Of a DNA stretch of 64,000 nucleotides, positions 10,866 to 21,167 are shown piece after piece (positions within the stretch are counted from its first letter, which is position 1; each line of letters opens with the position of its first letter). This stretch comes from Calocera cornea HHB12733 (Eukaryota; Basidiomycota; Dacrymycetes; Dacrymycetales; Dacrymycetaceae). The notes under the pieces are model-generated. The model worked only from the letters and a program-made list of their open reading frames with translations. It made no database searches and was not told the DNA's origin. The stretch is from the NCBI GenBank assembly GCA_001632435.1, contig KV423931.1, positions 103,833-167,832 on the forward strand, read 5' to 3'. Made by a program: the position numbers and the translations under genes.

Positions 10866-12146
10866 TCACCAATATTGGCGACTAGCAAGAGCTTCTACAT
10901 CGCCCTCCCGCCCTCTTCCGACTTTCGTACCGAGCGGTCCAATATCAACGACCGCGAATCCACTCTCCGTCTGCGCCATAGTTATGGGATACTGTCCCTT
11001 TGAGATCGCCGTTTCCGGCAAAGCAGGTAGTGGAATTTGCTGAGATCGGGTAAGATGGATGGGCTTTCGGTAGGACGCAGAGCGCTGCGGTTGAGAACGC
11101 GTCTGGAACTCCTGAGATGAGTTCGCCGATTTCGCCGAGGCTTGGCTGACACGAATTGTAAGAGCCGAGAACGTGATTCCCTGAGAAAATCTGTTCAACG
11201 CGTTGGCTGGTAAGGTGACTTATGTCAACATACAATCATCGGGTTGATCTGTCAATGGATTTGCGATGAGCATGCAGCACACAATCATGATGTAGGACAT
11301 CACTCACACTGTCAACTAATATGAATTGCGCGTTGCTCGAAGTGACGTATGTCATCAAGAAGATGAATATAGTCGCGAGGAAAACGAGGCCGCTCTCAAT
11401 GATGATGCTGATGATTGGCAACAAGTCTCCAACTGCAGCGCCGACCTTGCTCTTGCTAACGCGATATATGCGGTACACAATGAGTGAGGTGACGATAATG
11501 TTCTGGGCGAGGATGATAGACAGGGCGGCGGTGACGCGGCCTTGCAGAGTGGAGAAGAAAATGCCGGCCCCAGAAGATAGCGAGGCGATCGTTATGACCA
11601 TGAGAATATCCATGCCTCGTAACAATCAGCACGTTCGTCCTCGCCCTTACGAATCAACTGGGTACGTACATATGCCACCAGCGAGAACGATCAGTGGAAT
11701 AGCAATGACAATCAATCGTCGACCCCACACAACCCAGCATCGATAGATCTACATAGGATATAATGTCAGATCTGCAACATTTCTGAGGTTGTGCTGCATA
11801 CCAAAATGACATCAGCCAGTACAGCATAGCACAGCGTGAGTGCGGTCCTGGCGACTTCCTTCCAGCTGGCCAGATTTTGCAAGTACGCCACAGGTCCCCC
11901 GGGGCCGTCTCGCATGACCACAAAGGCGTCGAGGCACCTCGAAAAGCTAAGTGCCAGAACGATCGTGTTCAGCAAAAACATTGCCACAACGCCGATGATG
12001 AGAACGTAGTTCGCATTCTCCGTATTCCGCCGATAAAGGAGCGTGTGAAGGCAGAGCACAAAAAGGACAACAAATACGCCGTACAGTGTTGAGCCACAGA
12101 ACATCCCCGCGAGATTGGCCGTATCGAGTGGGAGCGAATCTGCCAT
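10866..12146 (-). CDS. Seven-helix integral membrane protein, copy 1 of 3
   Basis: Exons 12146-11802, 11748-11670, 11615-11308, 11248-11234 and 11180-10866, giving 353 residues. The fourth exon is only 15 nt (INPMI). Hydrophobic helices run through the first 250 residues (for example LYGVFVVLFVLCLHTLLY, ANYVLIIGVVAMFLLNTIVL, IIVTSLIVYRI, SGLVFLATIFIFLMTYV), followed by a roughly 100-residue hydrophilic, probably cytosolic tail. Shared family landmarks are DTANLAG near the start, ASWKEVARTAL, IYRCWVVWG and INPMI. The same architecture occurs at 19709-20870 and 57130-58436. These proteins are abundant and uncharacterised in Agaricomycetes. A receptor-like role is possible but unproven. Unlike the other two copies it has no intron after LYG. 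Confidence 0.85.
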
Positions 12147-13137
12147 CTGGACGCTCGATCGAAATACGTTTCAGAGCGAGATGCAGCTGAGGGGCTCAAC
12201 CACTGCCAAGGTCAGAGAAGCAGCGCCGAGGCTGCATCTCGTATTTCCAGGGCCACCTGTTTATAGGTGCACCTACATGTAGACCTCCAGGTAGCTGCTG
12301 ATGGAGAGGCAGAGCGTGGGGCGACCTTCGTTCATTACGTTCAGCGTGCTTCTGTCTGTAGATGTGGAGCACGTAGAAACGGCAGAGCAGTCGGGAGTCT
12401 CTTTAGCGAGTTGAGGAACAACCAGAGTCGATGATCGATGGTTGCACGTAGCATCAGGGGGAACCATAGATCTCCGCGTGGATCCCGCGAAACTCGAACG
12501 TAAGAATAGCGTGCCTTCAGTGACGTCCACAGGGTAGGCACTCGGCTACGAGTGCTGGCCGAGTTCCCCGAGCAGCAGCAGCAGGGGATTCGATGCCAGG
12601 GAGGCATGCAGACCGAGAAGAGATCCGATTTAGACGCAGAGAGAGTATGCAATCGCTGCCGGTGCCTATCTGTCTGACTGTCGCCAAGAGGGCTCATCAG
12701 AAATACGCACAGCATCACTCCACGCAGCGCACAGATAATCCGGCTAGCCGAGTGGATGTCCGAGACGCGTACAGCACATGAAGCGACACTGGATGATAGG
12801 TACAGTACTGTAAGGAACGACTGTACTGCGTGCAATGGAAGATGCGCTGCACCCCGACGGGATGCCGTCTTTCGACTGCCAAGCTTCCGCGCCTAATAGA
12901 ACGGGGCTTGTCCGCCTTGACTTTTCTTCTGGAATTCGCATAGCCCCCATCACCCCGTGACCGAACGCAAGGCGTGTCGTCAGGCGTGGAGACCCAGCGC
13001 CAAGACTTGCATTCCAACTATGCCACGACACAGGCCATCTGTGCTTCTCCTTTACGACTCCTATTTGCTCCTCCTCTTATACCCCTGCGAGCTGTAAGAG
13101 AGTGCGCTGTTGGCGTTCGCCGATCTCATACACGAAT
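12147..13137. other. Divergent promoter region
   Basis: About 1 kb between the seven-helix gene (minus) and the small membrane-protein gene (plus). No coding frame is supported. I see no distinctive element beyond short A+T-richer patches. Confidence 0.5.
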
Positions 13138-14215
13138 ATGGCTACACCACGTCGTGAGTCCCTTTGCGCGTCAAATGGGTTATCTACTGATCACGGAAAT
13201 GCAGGTAATGGTCCCTTCTCCGGCCCGCAAACCACGTTGTACCCTCCCTCGGCTTCGACACAGCTTCAGAGGGTGGACTCGGGCCGGGCGCCGCCCAAGC
13301 GGCAGCGTACGCAAGAGGAGCAGGACAATCTGGATGATCAGGCGAGGCACGAGGCCATGCACAACCTGGTGCAGAGTTGGCAAGACCGTCTGCAGTTGAT
13401 TGCTCTGATTGTGAGCTTATCCTATCTTCGGGTTGTCCGGTGTACTGATTATCTGACCTGATCTACAGACAACATTCTTTGCCGCAGCCGAGATCAACTT
13501 TCTTGTCATCACGACAGAAGATGATACCTCCTCTGCTGTACGGCAGACGGCGAATGCGTGCTTTAATGGGGCGGTCGTCTTTCACGCTTTCAGCGCCACC
13601 GTATCCTTCCTAGCTGCCTTTCTTCTCGTTGGCTACAAGCTCAAGGAAGCGAAGAAGGAGCAGAAAGAGGCTGAGACTGGGGTGGAAAGTCCGGAAGATG
13701 ACAAGACGGCTAAGGCAGAGGAAGGTCGGGGTGATCAGCCTCAGGCTCAAGGCGAATCCATTCGGCCACCTGCTCCTCCACAGGCACTCAATGGCACTAT
13801 CTTTCCCCCATCAGCACCAAACGCGCCCATTGCTCCGGGTAACGCGCCTCATGCCCCGATGCCCCCTTTCGCCCGATCGGGCTCTCCATTCCAGCGACCG
13901 TCGTTCTCCGGCTCCAAGCCGAGCGATCTTCTGCCCAACCTCTCGATCCCATTCTCCGCAAACCCGCGCATGGTCCAGACCTACTTCTTTGGATCCACCA
14001 AGCCTCCCGTCCACCTGCTCGAGCGACTGCATGCTCTTTGCACGTGCACTGCATTGAACGGCTTCGTCCTCGCATTCGTGGGCATAATCTGTTACGCCTG
14101 GGCATGGCATGTCAGGAGCGTCGGCATATTCACCAGCGCTTGCCTGGCCTCTTGCCTGGCTGCTACAGTGATCTTCATCAGCACAGGGAACTACGTAATC
14201 GAGGATGACGAATGA
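13138..14215 (+). CDS. Small membrane protein with Pro-rich central loop, unknown function
   Basis: Exons 13138-13153, 13205-13410 and 13469-14215, giving 322 residues. The N-terminus is hydrophilic and Gln/Pro-rich. Helix 1 spans the second splice joint (LQLIALITTFFAAAEINFLVI). Helix 2 is FHAFSATVSFLAAFLLVGY. A charged then Pro-rich loop of about 130 residues follows. Two helices near the C-terminus (LNGFVLAFVGIICYAW and SACLASCLAATVIFIST) precede an acidic end (VIEDDE). The arrangement suggests four membrane passes with both ends on one side. I do not recognise a named family; similar proteins of unknown role are common in basidiomycetes. Confidence 0.75.
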
Positions 14216-14494
14216 AGTTGACCAGCAATGTTCCGAAACGGTCCCATCTTCTGAACCCGTTCTTCCACGATGATTCCCTACGATATCAACGAAACAGAGA
14301 CGCCTTATGACGCTTACAACGCGTCCACGCGTATTTATCACCCTTTCATGTACATACCCTGTCACTGATTTCCCCAATATCAAGTATGTAAGATTTGATG
14401 CGGGGTACAGGTTACGGCGTATGCCGATAGGCAATGTGCGTTGCGGAAAGTCGTAGATGACCGAGGAGGTGTGAGGATATGGCGAGTGGCGACA

Positions 14495-14520
14495 GTTAGG
14501 GTTACCCGAGTTAGGGTTAG
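14495..14520 (+). repeat. Interstitial telomere-like TTAGGG pair
   Basis: Two TTAGGGTTA units separated by CCCGAG. TTAGGG is the telomere repeat of most filamentous fungi. Further degenerate units lie at 15914-16014. Confidence 0.7.
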
Positions 14521-15913
14521 CCTAGGGACTAGGTCGAGACGACTCAGGCAATGCCCGTGGTTGTCCTCTGCGTATAGATCAGGCAGAGCCCGTTTCTACT
14601 GCAGGTACTGGTTGTTGGTGACTCTTGATGGGAATATTAATCACTGGGACTCATCCATGGAGGACGTATCTTCCAGCAGTAGGTGGATGTCAAGAATGTA
14701 GATTGGATGTAGTTCTAAGGGTGCGTCTTAGGGGCGCATTTGCTTCCGCTTTTCGCTTACCTAAGCTAGGGTTGTGTGCGCGACTATGCGATCCGCATCA
14801 AGATTAGCCCTCGATTCATAATGGATCCGAGGGGAGAGGAAACCCATGCTGCTGCAACGGTGCCCTTGTCCAAGGACGAGCAGGGAGAGACCATGCATGG
14901 CCCACTACCCGGCGGCATTGGCAGGAGCAGTTTGGTGCCTGGGTCCTCCTCTTCCCCCCGCTTCAACTACTTGTTGAATTCCGGCCACATGTCTGCTGTT
15001 TCTGGGTTGGGTGACTCAACAAATTCCTCGTGGACTGGCTTCCCTTTCAGGAGTTTCTCATGCATGTACTTAGGTTCACCAGATAGGAATGAATCAAGGA
15101 ATGAATCAACTTGAGTCATTCCTATCTTGCTAACAGTTGAACAGTTTTACAAGATGCTGGTGTCTATTCATTACTCTGTAGAGAGATAAAGTCTTTTGCT
15201 TGCAGATGGGCCCAAATGATCACTTGGACTGATTAGGACTTGGCAGCATTAGTTGTCAATTATCAATGGTCATTGTGATGAGGTATCACACACTTGAATT
15301 TCAATTTGATATCACTTATTGTGCAATACTAGTATAATATTCTATACTGAAACATCTAATGCTGATCAAGAGCCAGATATGAAGGAGATTAGAAGAGGTG
15401 TGAGTGTTATCATCCACAGGAGGAGGCCAGAAAGACAAAGCTTTGCTCCAGTTCGCCAGCGCACTTGTCAGGCCCAGATCAAAGCATACTTTCTTAACAC
15501 TCACACGCTCGCAAAGCACCTCACATCCCATATACACCGTGACTGTCCCTTAGCATGATGAAATGCAGACAAGGAGGCTGGGATGTGCCGTCTTGGATGT
15601 TGCTGGAGTGTGACTGATAAGGGACTTGAGTGTTGCTTGGAGTCTGCGAAGAGCTGAAGTGGTCAATGCGCAATGTATGACGATGGCTAGAAGGGCATGG
15701 CATGCATGGTAAGTGTGCTGCCAGCGTCGGAAGGTGTCAATGAGCTATGGCATGCAGTGTATCGCTGCAGAGAGGGAGTCTCGCAGAGGAATGACCAGAT
15801 GCATAGGCAGTAGTGTGTAGGCAATGCGCGTCGGAAGCAAATTGAACTCGGAATTACCAAATATGGCAATAGTCTGCTCAGGGACCGCAAATAAACAAGA
15901 GGTGAGAGTACTG

Positions 15914-16014
15914 GGTTAGGATGCGTGTGTTAGGGTACTAGTTAGGAGAGCGAGCGGAGCGAGGTTAGGGTTGGGGATGGGTTAAGGTTAGGGTTGGGGA
16001 TGGGTTAGGGTTAG
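15914..16014 (+). repeat. Degenerate interstitial telomere-like array
   Basis: Eight or so copies of TTAGG or TTAGGG interspersed with TTGGGGATGGG spacers. The spacer unit GGTTAGGGTTGGGGATGGG occurs twice in tandem with one base difference. Same strand orientation as the pair at 14495. Confidence 0.75.
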
Positions 16015-16057
16015 GATGATAATATCATATAAAATAAATATGAGTATGCACACTTTG

Positions 16058-16086
16058 CAAGGCTATGGGCGGAGCCCATAGCCTTG
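16058..16086. repeat. Perfect 13 bp hairpin
   Basis: CAAGGCTATGGGC, a 3 nt loop (GGA), then the exact reverse complement GCCCATAGCCTTG. It sits between the telomere-like array and the transposase gene, so it may mark an element end, a cruciform or a terminator. Confidence 0.8.
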
Positions 16087-16433
16087 TGCCTTCCCAGGAA
16101 GTTACTATATTTGGTCAGGGTGTAGGGTGTTTGCCTCCGACGCGCGTCTCACTACACACTACTGCCTACGCATCTGACCTATACCTCAGTCTCGCAGCAG
16201 GCGCGCCTCCCACGCTCGGCACGCTCGGCGAAGCGGACGGCCACCACTCAGTCCTGCCATCAGTGTCATCTCTCCTCTCCATGGAGCGTTCTGGACTATT
16301 GGATGCCTTTCCATAGTCGCAGATCGTAGATGGAAGCATATGGCCGGAAGAGAAATCGCAGATTTTCGGAGGATGCGCAGACCATGAGCGCACCCTGTAG
16401 ATCTGCGGAGCATCGCAGCTTGCTTGTTGTGGC

Positions 16434-17757
16434 ATGGCTTCTCACCTTCAGGATGCGCATCTGCCGTCTGATACAGAATCGGACGACTCATCTGACGAAC
16501 ATGAGCGGACTGCAGCCTTTCTCCTGCTGGTTCTGCAACAGGCTGCGCTCCATCAGGCACAAGACAGAGCTGCCCACCGAGCATACCTGACTCGGCACGA
16601 CCTTCTACCACACCCATGTCGGCAGACACCATTTCAGCAGGTCCTGACTGGAGAAGTTGACCGGGCCTATATCGCAACAATGGGGCTTGATGTGAAGACA
16701 TTCAAGCGTCTGCTGAGCGCAGGCTTTGAGGTGGCCTGGAATACAACTCCCATTCCACGAAGCGAGGTTGCGCCTTCGAGTGAGCCAAGGCCACATCAGC
16801 GCAGCCTGGATGCAGCAGGTGGCCTCGGTCTTCTCCTCTACTGGCTTAACTCCACAATGATCGACAAGACACTCTCCCAGCTGTTTGCACTTGTTCCCTC
16901 AACCATTACACGATATCGCGAGTTTGCGCTTCACCTGCTTTTGCGCACCCTGCGGCATATCCCAGAAGGGCGCATCCTGTGGCCAAAGGATGACGAGTTT
17001 GCGCAACTCAGAGATCTGGTTGTTGCTCGTCATCCCCTGCTGAATGGGGCATTCGGATCGGTTGACGGTCTCAACCTCCCAACGGCAACCTCCAGTGATG
17101 AGCGATGGCAGAATGCCCAGTACAATGGCTGGCTCCACGGGCATTTCACCAGTAATGTTCTTGTCTTCTCTGCTTCTGGTATGCACAGGCTGCGCATCCT
17201 GAGTTTTGCTGACAGGAACAATAACAGGCGAGCTGATTCATGCAGCCATCAATGCACCAGGCAGCTGGCATGATGCGCGTGTAGCAAGCAAAGTGTATGA
17301 GCAGCTTGAGATCAAGACACCAGAGGGCTTTTATCTGGCTGCTGATACCGCTTTCCCTCACAACCGTCGCACCCTGAAGAGCAAGATCCGAACACCATTG
17401 AAAAGCGGAGCAAGAGCGACACAACAAGAGCTGCAGTTCACCGATCAGCTTGTTTCTTACCGCCAGTCAGCTGAATGGGGCATGCGTGCCATCCAAGGAT
17501 CCTTTGGACGCCTCCGCCTCCCACTAGATGCAAACGATGCAAGTGCTCGTCATCTGCTGCTCGAAACCATCTTCCGCCTCCATCAGATCAGGGTGCGCCT
17601 GGTTGGAATCAACCAGCTCAAAAATGTGTATGAACCGATATGGACCGAGACAAAAGAGTTGAAGCACGTGTGGCGCAACCTGCAGACAATGTTGTTTCCT
17701 GAAATTCGCAGAGCAGACCGGGTTGCACAGTTTCATTATGTTGTAGTAGACGAATGA
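16434..17757 (+). CDS. PIF/Harbinger DDE transposase (HARBI1-like)
   Basis: Exons 16434-17178 and 17216-17757 with a 37 nt intron, giving 428 residues. The N-terminal 200 residues are helical and probably DNA-binding. The DDE_Tnp_4-type catalytic core follows: first Asp in FGSVDGLNLP, second Asp in INAPGSWHDARV, and Glu in AEWGMRAIQGSFGRLR. All three acidic residues are present. It would cut and join the transposon ends in the nucleus. The stop overlaps the 3' end of the convergent Myb-like gene by 22 bp. The intron itself carries one of the AGGCTGCGCATCCT motifs (17187-17200). Basidiomycete HARBI1-like proteins are also found as domesticated genes, but the Myb-like partner next door argues for an element. 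Confidence 0.88.
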
Positions 17758-18921
17758 CCAGTGTTTGGAGCAAGACTAACAGGCTGCGCCAACCATGCAC
17801 CCACATTACCCATCCCCATCATCATTGTCCGCATCTGCTCCTGCATCTCAAGCCTTGCCTTCGTTCCATCCAGCTCGCGTTGGACTGCAAGGTGACTGCG
17901 TGCATCCTCAAGCAGCTGAGTTCGCAGGCTTTCAATTAACTTGTCTTTCTCCAGCAGCTGTGCGCGCAGAGACAAGATTTCACTCTGATACAGGCTGCGC
18001 TGAGCATGCGCAACCTCCTTCCGCTGCTCGCGTTCCGCCTGAACATCAGGATCAAAGGCACGGCTGACGTTGGCAAGGAGCGCATTAGTTGTAGCATGCC
18101 GGCTCTCTGTCTTGGGCGCAGCCTTGACATGGCGTCGCTGCTTGATGAGAACTGGCTCCTCCGGTGTACTTGTTCTTGTCAAATCGACAGGCTGCGCAAC
18201 CTCGGGCACTGGTCCTCTGTTGGGGGAAGGCGGCCATTCAATCTCGGAGTCGTCTTGGTTCAGCTCGTCCTCGTCATCCTGGAGGTTGCCCATATACACA
18301 TCATTCTGTATGTCGATGTTCACCTTCTTTGCTCGGAGAATGAGCTCATGCATGTCTGGATCACCGGTAGGCTTGGGCATGCGGCTCATCTGTTGAGGTG
18401 TCAGACAATGAGTGAGGCAGGATGCGCAGCCTACACACCTCTGCGAACTTCCGCTTCACACTATCCTCTGACCGGGCTGGTACACCCTCTTCAAACCAGT
18501 ACTCGGTCATCCTTCCCATCACCTGCTGCCATCCACCTGAACCAATAGGATGATACTCCTCAACAGCCTCAACCATCCGCCGTATCTCGGCTTCGCCATA
18601 ACCCCTTGAGCCTGCAACCCGCCCCTTGCTAACCTTCTTCCCAGGCTGCGCATCCTCCTTTCCGGTCTTTCTCTTTCTCTTTTGCCCAGGTTGCGCTTTA
18701 GATGGCAGCTGGTCTGGCACAGGACTAGGCTGCAAGCCAAGGGCAGAATCGACTGCATCCGCAAATGAACGAGAGATGGTGTTTTCGGCCAGTGGTGGAG
18801 TGTGCGATAGAGCTGGACTGGGGCTGTATGGGCTGCCGGTCGGCCAGCCAGAGACATGCATGGGTATGGGCAGCGGGATAGAGGTTGGGATGTACATCGG
18901 AGAGCTGTTTGGGTAGGACAT
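17736..18921 (-). CDS. Myb/SANT-like protein of the Harbinger element
   Basis: Exons 18921-18439 and 18389-17736, giving 378 residues. An in-frame ATG at 18978 would add 19. N-terminus Pro/Ser-rich. A basic stretch (QKRKRKTGKEDAQPGKK), a likely nuclear signal, precedes a trihelix Myb/SANT-like domain (about residues 110-170) with GYGEAEIRRMVEAVEEYHP, GWQQVMGRM and SVKRKFAEM, and the KPTGDPD segment typical of this family. The C-terminal half is a coiled coil (QSEILSLRAQLLEKDKLIES and following heptads), fit for dimerisation. In Harbinger elements this partner binds transposon DNA. The 49 nt intron (18438-18390) contains a copy of the TGCGCA palindrome (18419-18432). Confidence 0.83.
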
Positions 18922-19708
18922 GATGGTGAAGGTGCGCAAGCTGAATACGGGAGAGTGAGCTGTACTGATACATGACAAGATGAGCGCATCCTTTGATTGG
19001 CCAACAGCAGGTTGCGCAACCTTCCGTTTGGGTTTGCGCTGTTCTTCCGGTCTGTGAGAGGGGGGGCTACCCCTCTCTCAGATTGGCAATCTGCGAGTGC
19101 TCAGGACAGCACGGGTTGACAGCGGCATCTCGGCGGACCCTCATGTGGCGCATCTGGGTCAACGCAGATCCCTCGCAGATGCCCATGGAAAGGCATCCAT
19201 TGGCTCATGGCTTGGGAGGGACGCCACCCGCTGGTTCGGCGAGTCTTCCCGCAACTGAACGGAGGTTCTGTCCGGCCCCAGGCTAGGGTAACTACAGTGT
19301 ACGTCTGCGCTGGCAGGAAAAGCACAGCTCGTCTTCTGCTCTGCGAGGTCCTACCTCTGCCCAGTCGACGGCTTGTCAGGCAAAGTATATGACGCTTGGT
19401 TTGCAGAACGAACATGCTCTGAGGTTGCGCATCCAAGGCGGAACAGTGCGCCATAAGCCGTCAACAATCTCCATCGGTCTCGAACATTGTTTCCTACCCA
19501 TATGCGCAAGCGAAGAGCTTCGAGCTAGTCCACCTATGTCTCTGATGCGCTCGGCGGATATCACCATGTCGTAACGCTGGCACCGCACTCGTCGTTCTAC
19601 ATGGACTCCCTGGCTTCTGAGGCGGCTTCATGCTGGCTAGATATAAGGGGGCCTGTTTTTCTCCTTATATCATCTCTGCTTTGAACGACGGTCAGGTCCA
19701 ATAGCGCA

Positions 19709-20870
19709 ATGTCACTCTCTGTAGAGACAGCTGACCTGGCTGGTCTTTTTGCCGGCTCTATTCTCTATGGTACTCATTTCGGGCCGTGTGATGCATACGT
19801 GGCTGACAGCTCTGCAGGCATGTTTCTTGTCTTGATGGGGGCATGTCTCTACGTACTGCTGTACCGACGGAAGACGGCCAGACCGAACTATCTCCTTGTG
19901 GTCACTTCTTGCATAATGTTCATTGTCAACACACTCATCCTGGCATTGACCTTCGCGAGGATAGTCGATGCCTTCATTCAGCTGGGAGACGTTCCTGGAG
20001 GTGCCGAAGCCTACCTCACCCAAATCTCCGAATGGAAGGAAGTTGCCCGAAACTCGTTATGCTCAGTTTACATCTTCGTGGCCGATTTGACGCTGGTAGT
20101 ATTATCGATAACCCTATAAATACACATACTCAATATACCCAGATCTATCGATGCTGGATCGTCTGGTCGCGCTCACTGGCTGTGGTGGCCGTTCCGATCA
20201 TGATTCACATCGCCTATACCGGTCAGTGCCATGGCTCCGCGTCTGGATATTAGACTTACCTACCGGCAGTGACGAGCTTTATACTCAACGTAAACATGGC
20301 GCATATACCGCCAGAAGCCACCGTATTCGACCCCTCGGCTAAGGCTTGGATCGTGACCACACTCTCGCTCTCGCTTGGACAGAACGTTATCGTCACTTCG
20401 TTGATAGTGTTCAAGATTATGTCCGTCAACGCTCGGGCTACAGGGAAACGAATGGGCTCTCTCAGATCCACCATTTCAGCGCTCGTCGAGTCAGGCGCCC
20501 TCTATGTAATTACTGTCTTTGTGTACTTGGTCACGTATGGATCCGATTCCAATTCCCAGTACATCATGATAGACATCGTGCGTGCACTTCCCCAAGACCT
20601 GCTGCGGTTGACCGGGCTAACTCAGATCATGTACAGCTGAATCCTATCATTGGCATTACCTATAGCATGCTAGTCGTCCGAGTTGGCCTGGGTCAATCAA
20701 CGCACTCGTTAGAAGGCGCTCGAAACAATTCCGACCCTCACGGGCATCGAGTCTCGCGATCGGTTGTGGTTGAGGTGGAGCAGACGAGGGTTGTCGATGA
20801 GACGGACAGTCTGTCGGAGTTCGACGGGACGAAGTGGACATCTCAAGGTCATCAGGGCGTTGCAGTATAG
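19709..20870 (+). CDS. Seven-helix integral membrane protein, copy 2 of 3
   Basis: Exons 19709-19769, 19818-20095, 20143-20221, 20270-20577 and 20637-20870, giving 319 residues. Same family as 10866-12146 and 57130-58436: ETADLAG near the start, SEWKEVARNSL, IYRCWIVW, and LNPIIGITYSMLVVRVGLG leading into the cytosolic tail. Introns fall at the same positions, except that the 15 nt microexon of the other copies is fused here to the last exon. The first intron is 48 nt and in frame, so an unspliced message would also read through. A TATA-like ATATAAGG lies about 70 bp upstream (19641). The tail is shorter and acidic. Confidence 0.85.
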
Positions 20871-21167
20871 GCGTGCTAGGATACTAGGCGGCAATGCCAC
20901 GCTGTCCCACAATGCATGCGTGTACTTTTTGGCCGTTCGCGGAAACAGGGGGGAAGGAGAGCGTGGCCAAGCAAACTTCTCCCCCTAGTTGTGGATGCAG
21001 ACGGGTACTCTGTTTTCGCGCTCGGGCGTCAGCCACGATTCGTTTCATCGTGTTGTGCAAACATCATGCAGATTAGAGGGAGATGTACGAGAATTTGCAC
21101 ACATGAAATACAATGAGGAGGCGAATGCAGCATGGACCCAAGCCCTTTCAAGCCCGTTCAAGCCCGT

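Larger units (their letters stand above)
14216..16433. other. AT-richer island with telomere-like repeats and hairpins
   Basis: No recognised gene. Composition changes: 15080-15560 and 16000-16060 are clearly A+T-richer than neighbouring genes. An open frame at 14821-15114 (+), beginning MDPRGEETHAAAT, has no family I know and may be element debris. The region contains TTAGGG-type repeats at both ends, an 11 bp inverted repeat at 15082-15126 and a 13 bp perfect hairpin at 16058-16086. Confidence 0.5.
16370..19508. repeat. Dispersed palindromic motif AGGNTGCGCANCCT
   Basis: TGCGCA occurs at 16374, 16454, 16942, 17000, 17191, 18007, 18193, 18423, 18647, 18933, 19013, 19426 and 19503. Five copies fit the full 14-mer AGGNTGCGCANCCT: 17187-17200, 18189-18202, 18419-18432, 18643-18656 and 19009-19022, the last being a perfect palindrome. 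Three more match all or most of AGGNTGCGCA plus part of the right arm (16370, 16450, 19422). Many one-mismatch forms lie between them. Copies fall in exons, both introns and flanks and in different frames, so they are not explained by coding. Confidence 0.8.
16370..19709. mobile_element. PIF/Harbinger-type DNA transposon, two intact genes
   Basis: It contains a DDE transposase gene (+) and a convergent Myb/SANT-like gene (-), the two-gene set that defines PIF/Harbinger elements. In the known family the Myb-like protein binds the element DNA and helps the transposase into the nucleus. Both frames are intact after removal of one short intron each, so the copy is recent or active. The stated boundaries are those of the TGCGCA motif array, not of proven terminal repeats. 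I could not identify a terminal inverted repeat pair or the 3 bp target duplication by eye. The element, or its flank, reaches to the start of the seven-helix gene at 19709. Confidence 0.75.

Noticed and set aside
14821..15114. Open frame beginning MDPRGEETHAAAT as a gene
   Set aside because: Single short frame in an AT-richer, repeat-bracketed island, with no family. Kept only as a note in the island entry.
16058..16086. Hairpin as a bacterial-type terminator
   Set aside because: The organism is a eukaryote and no T-run follows the stem.
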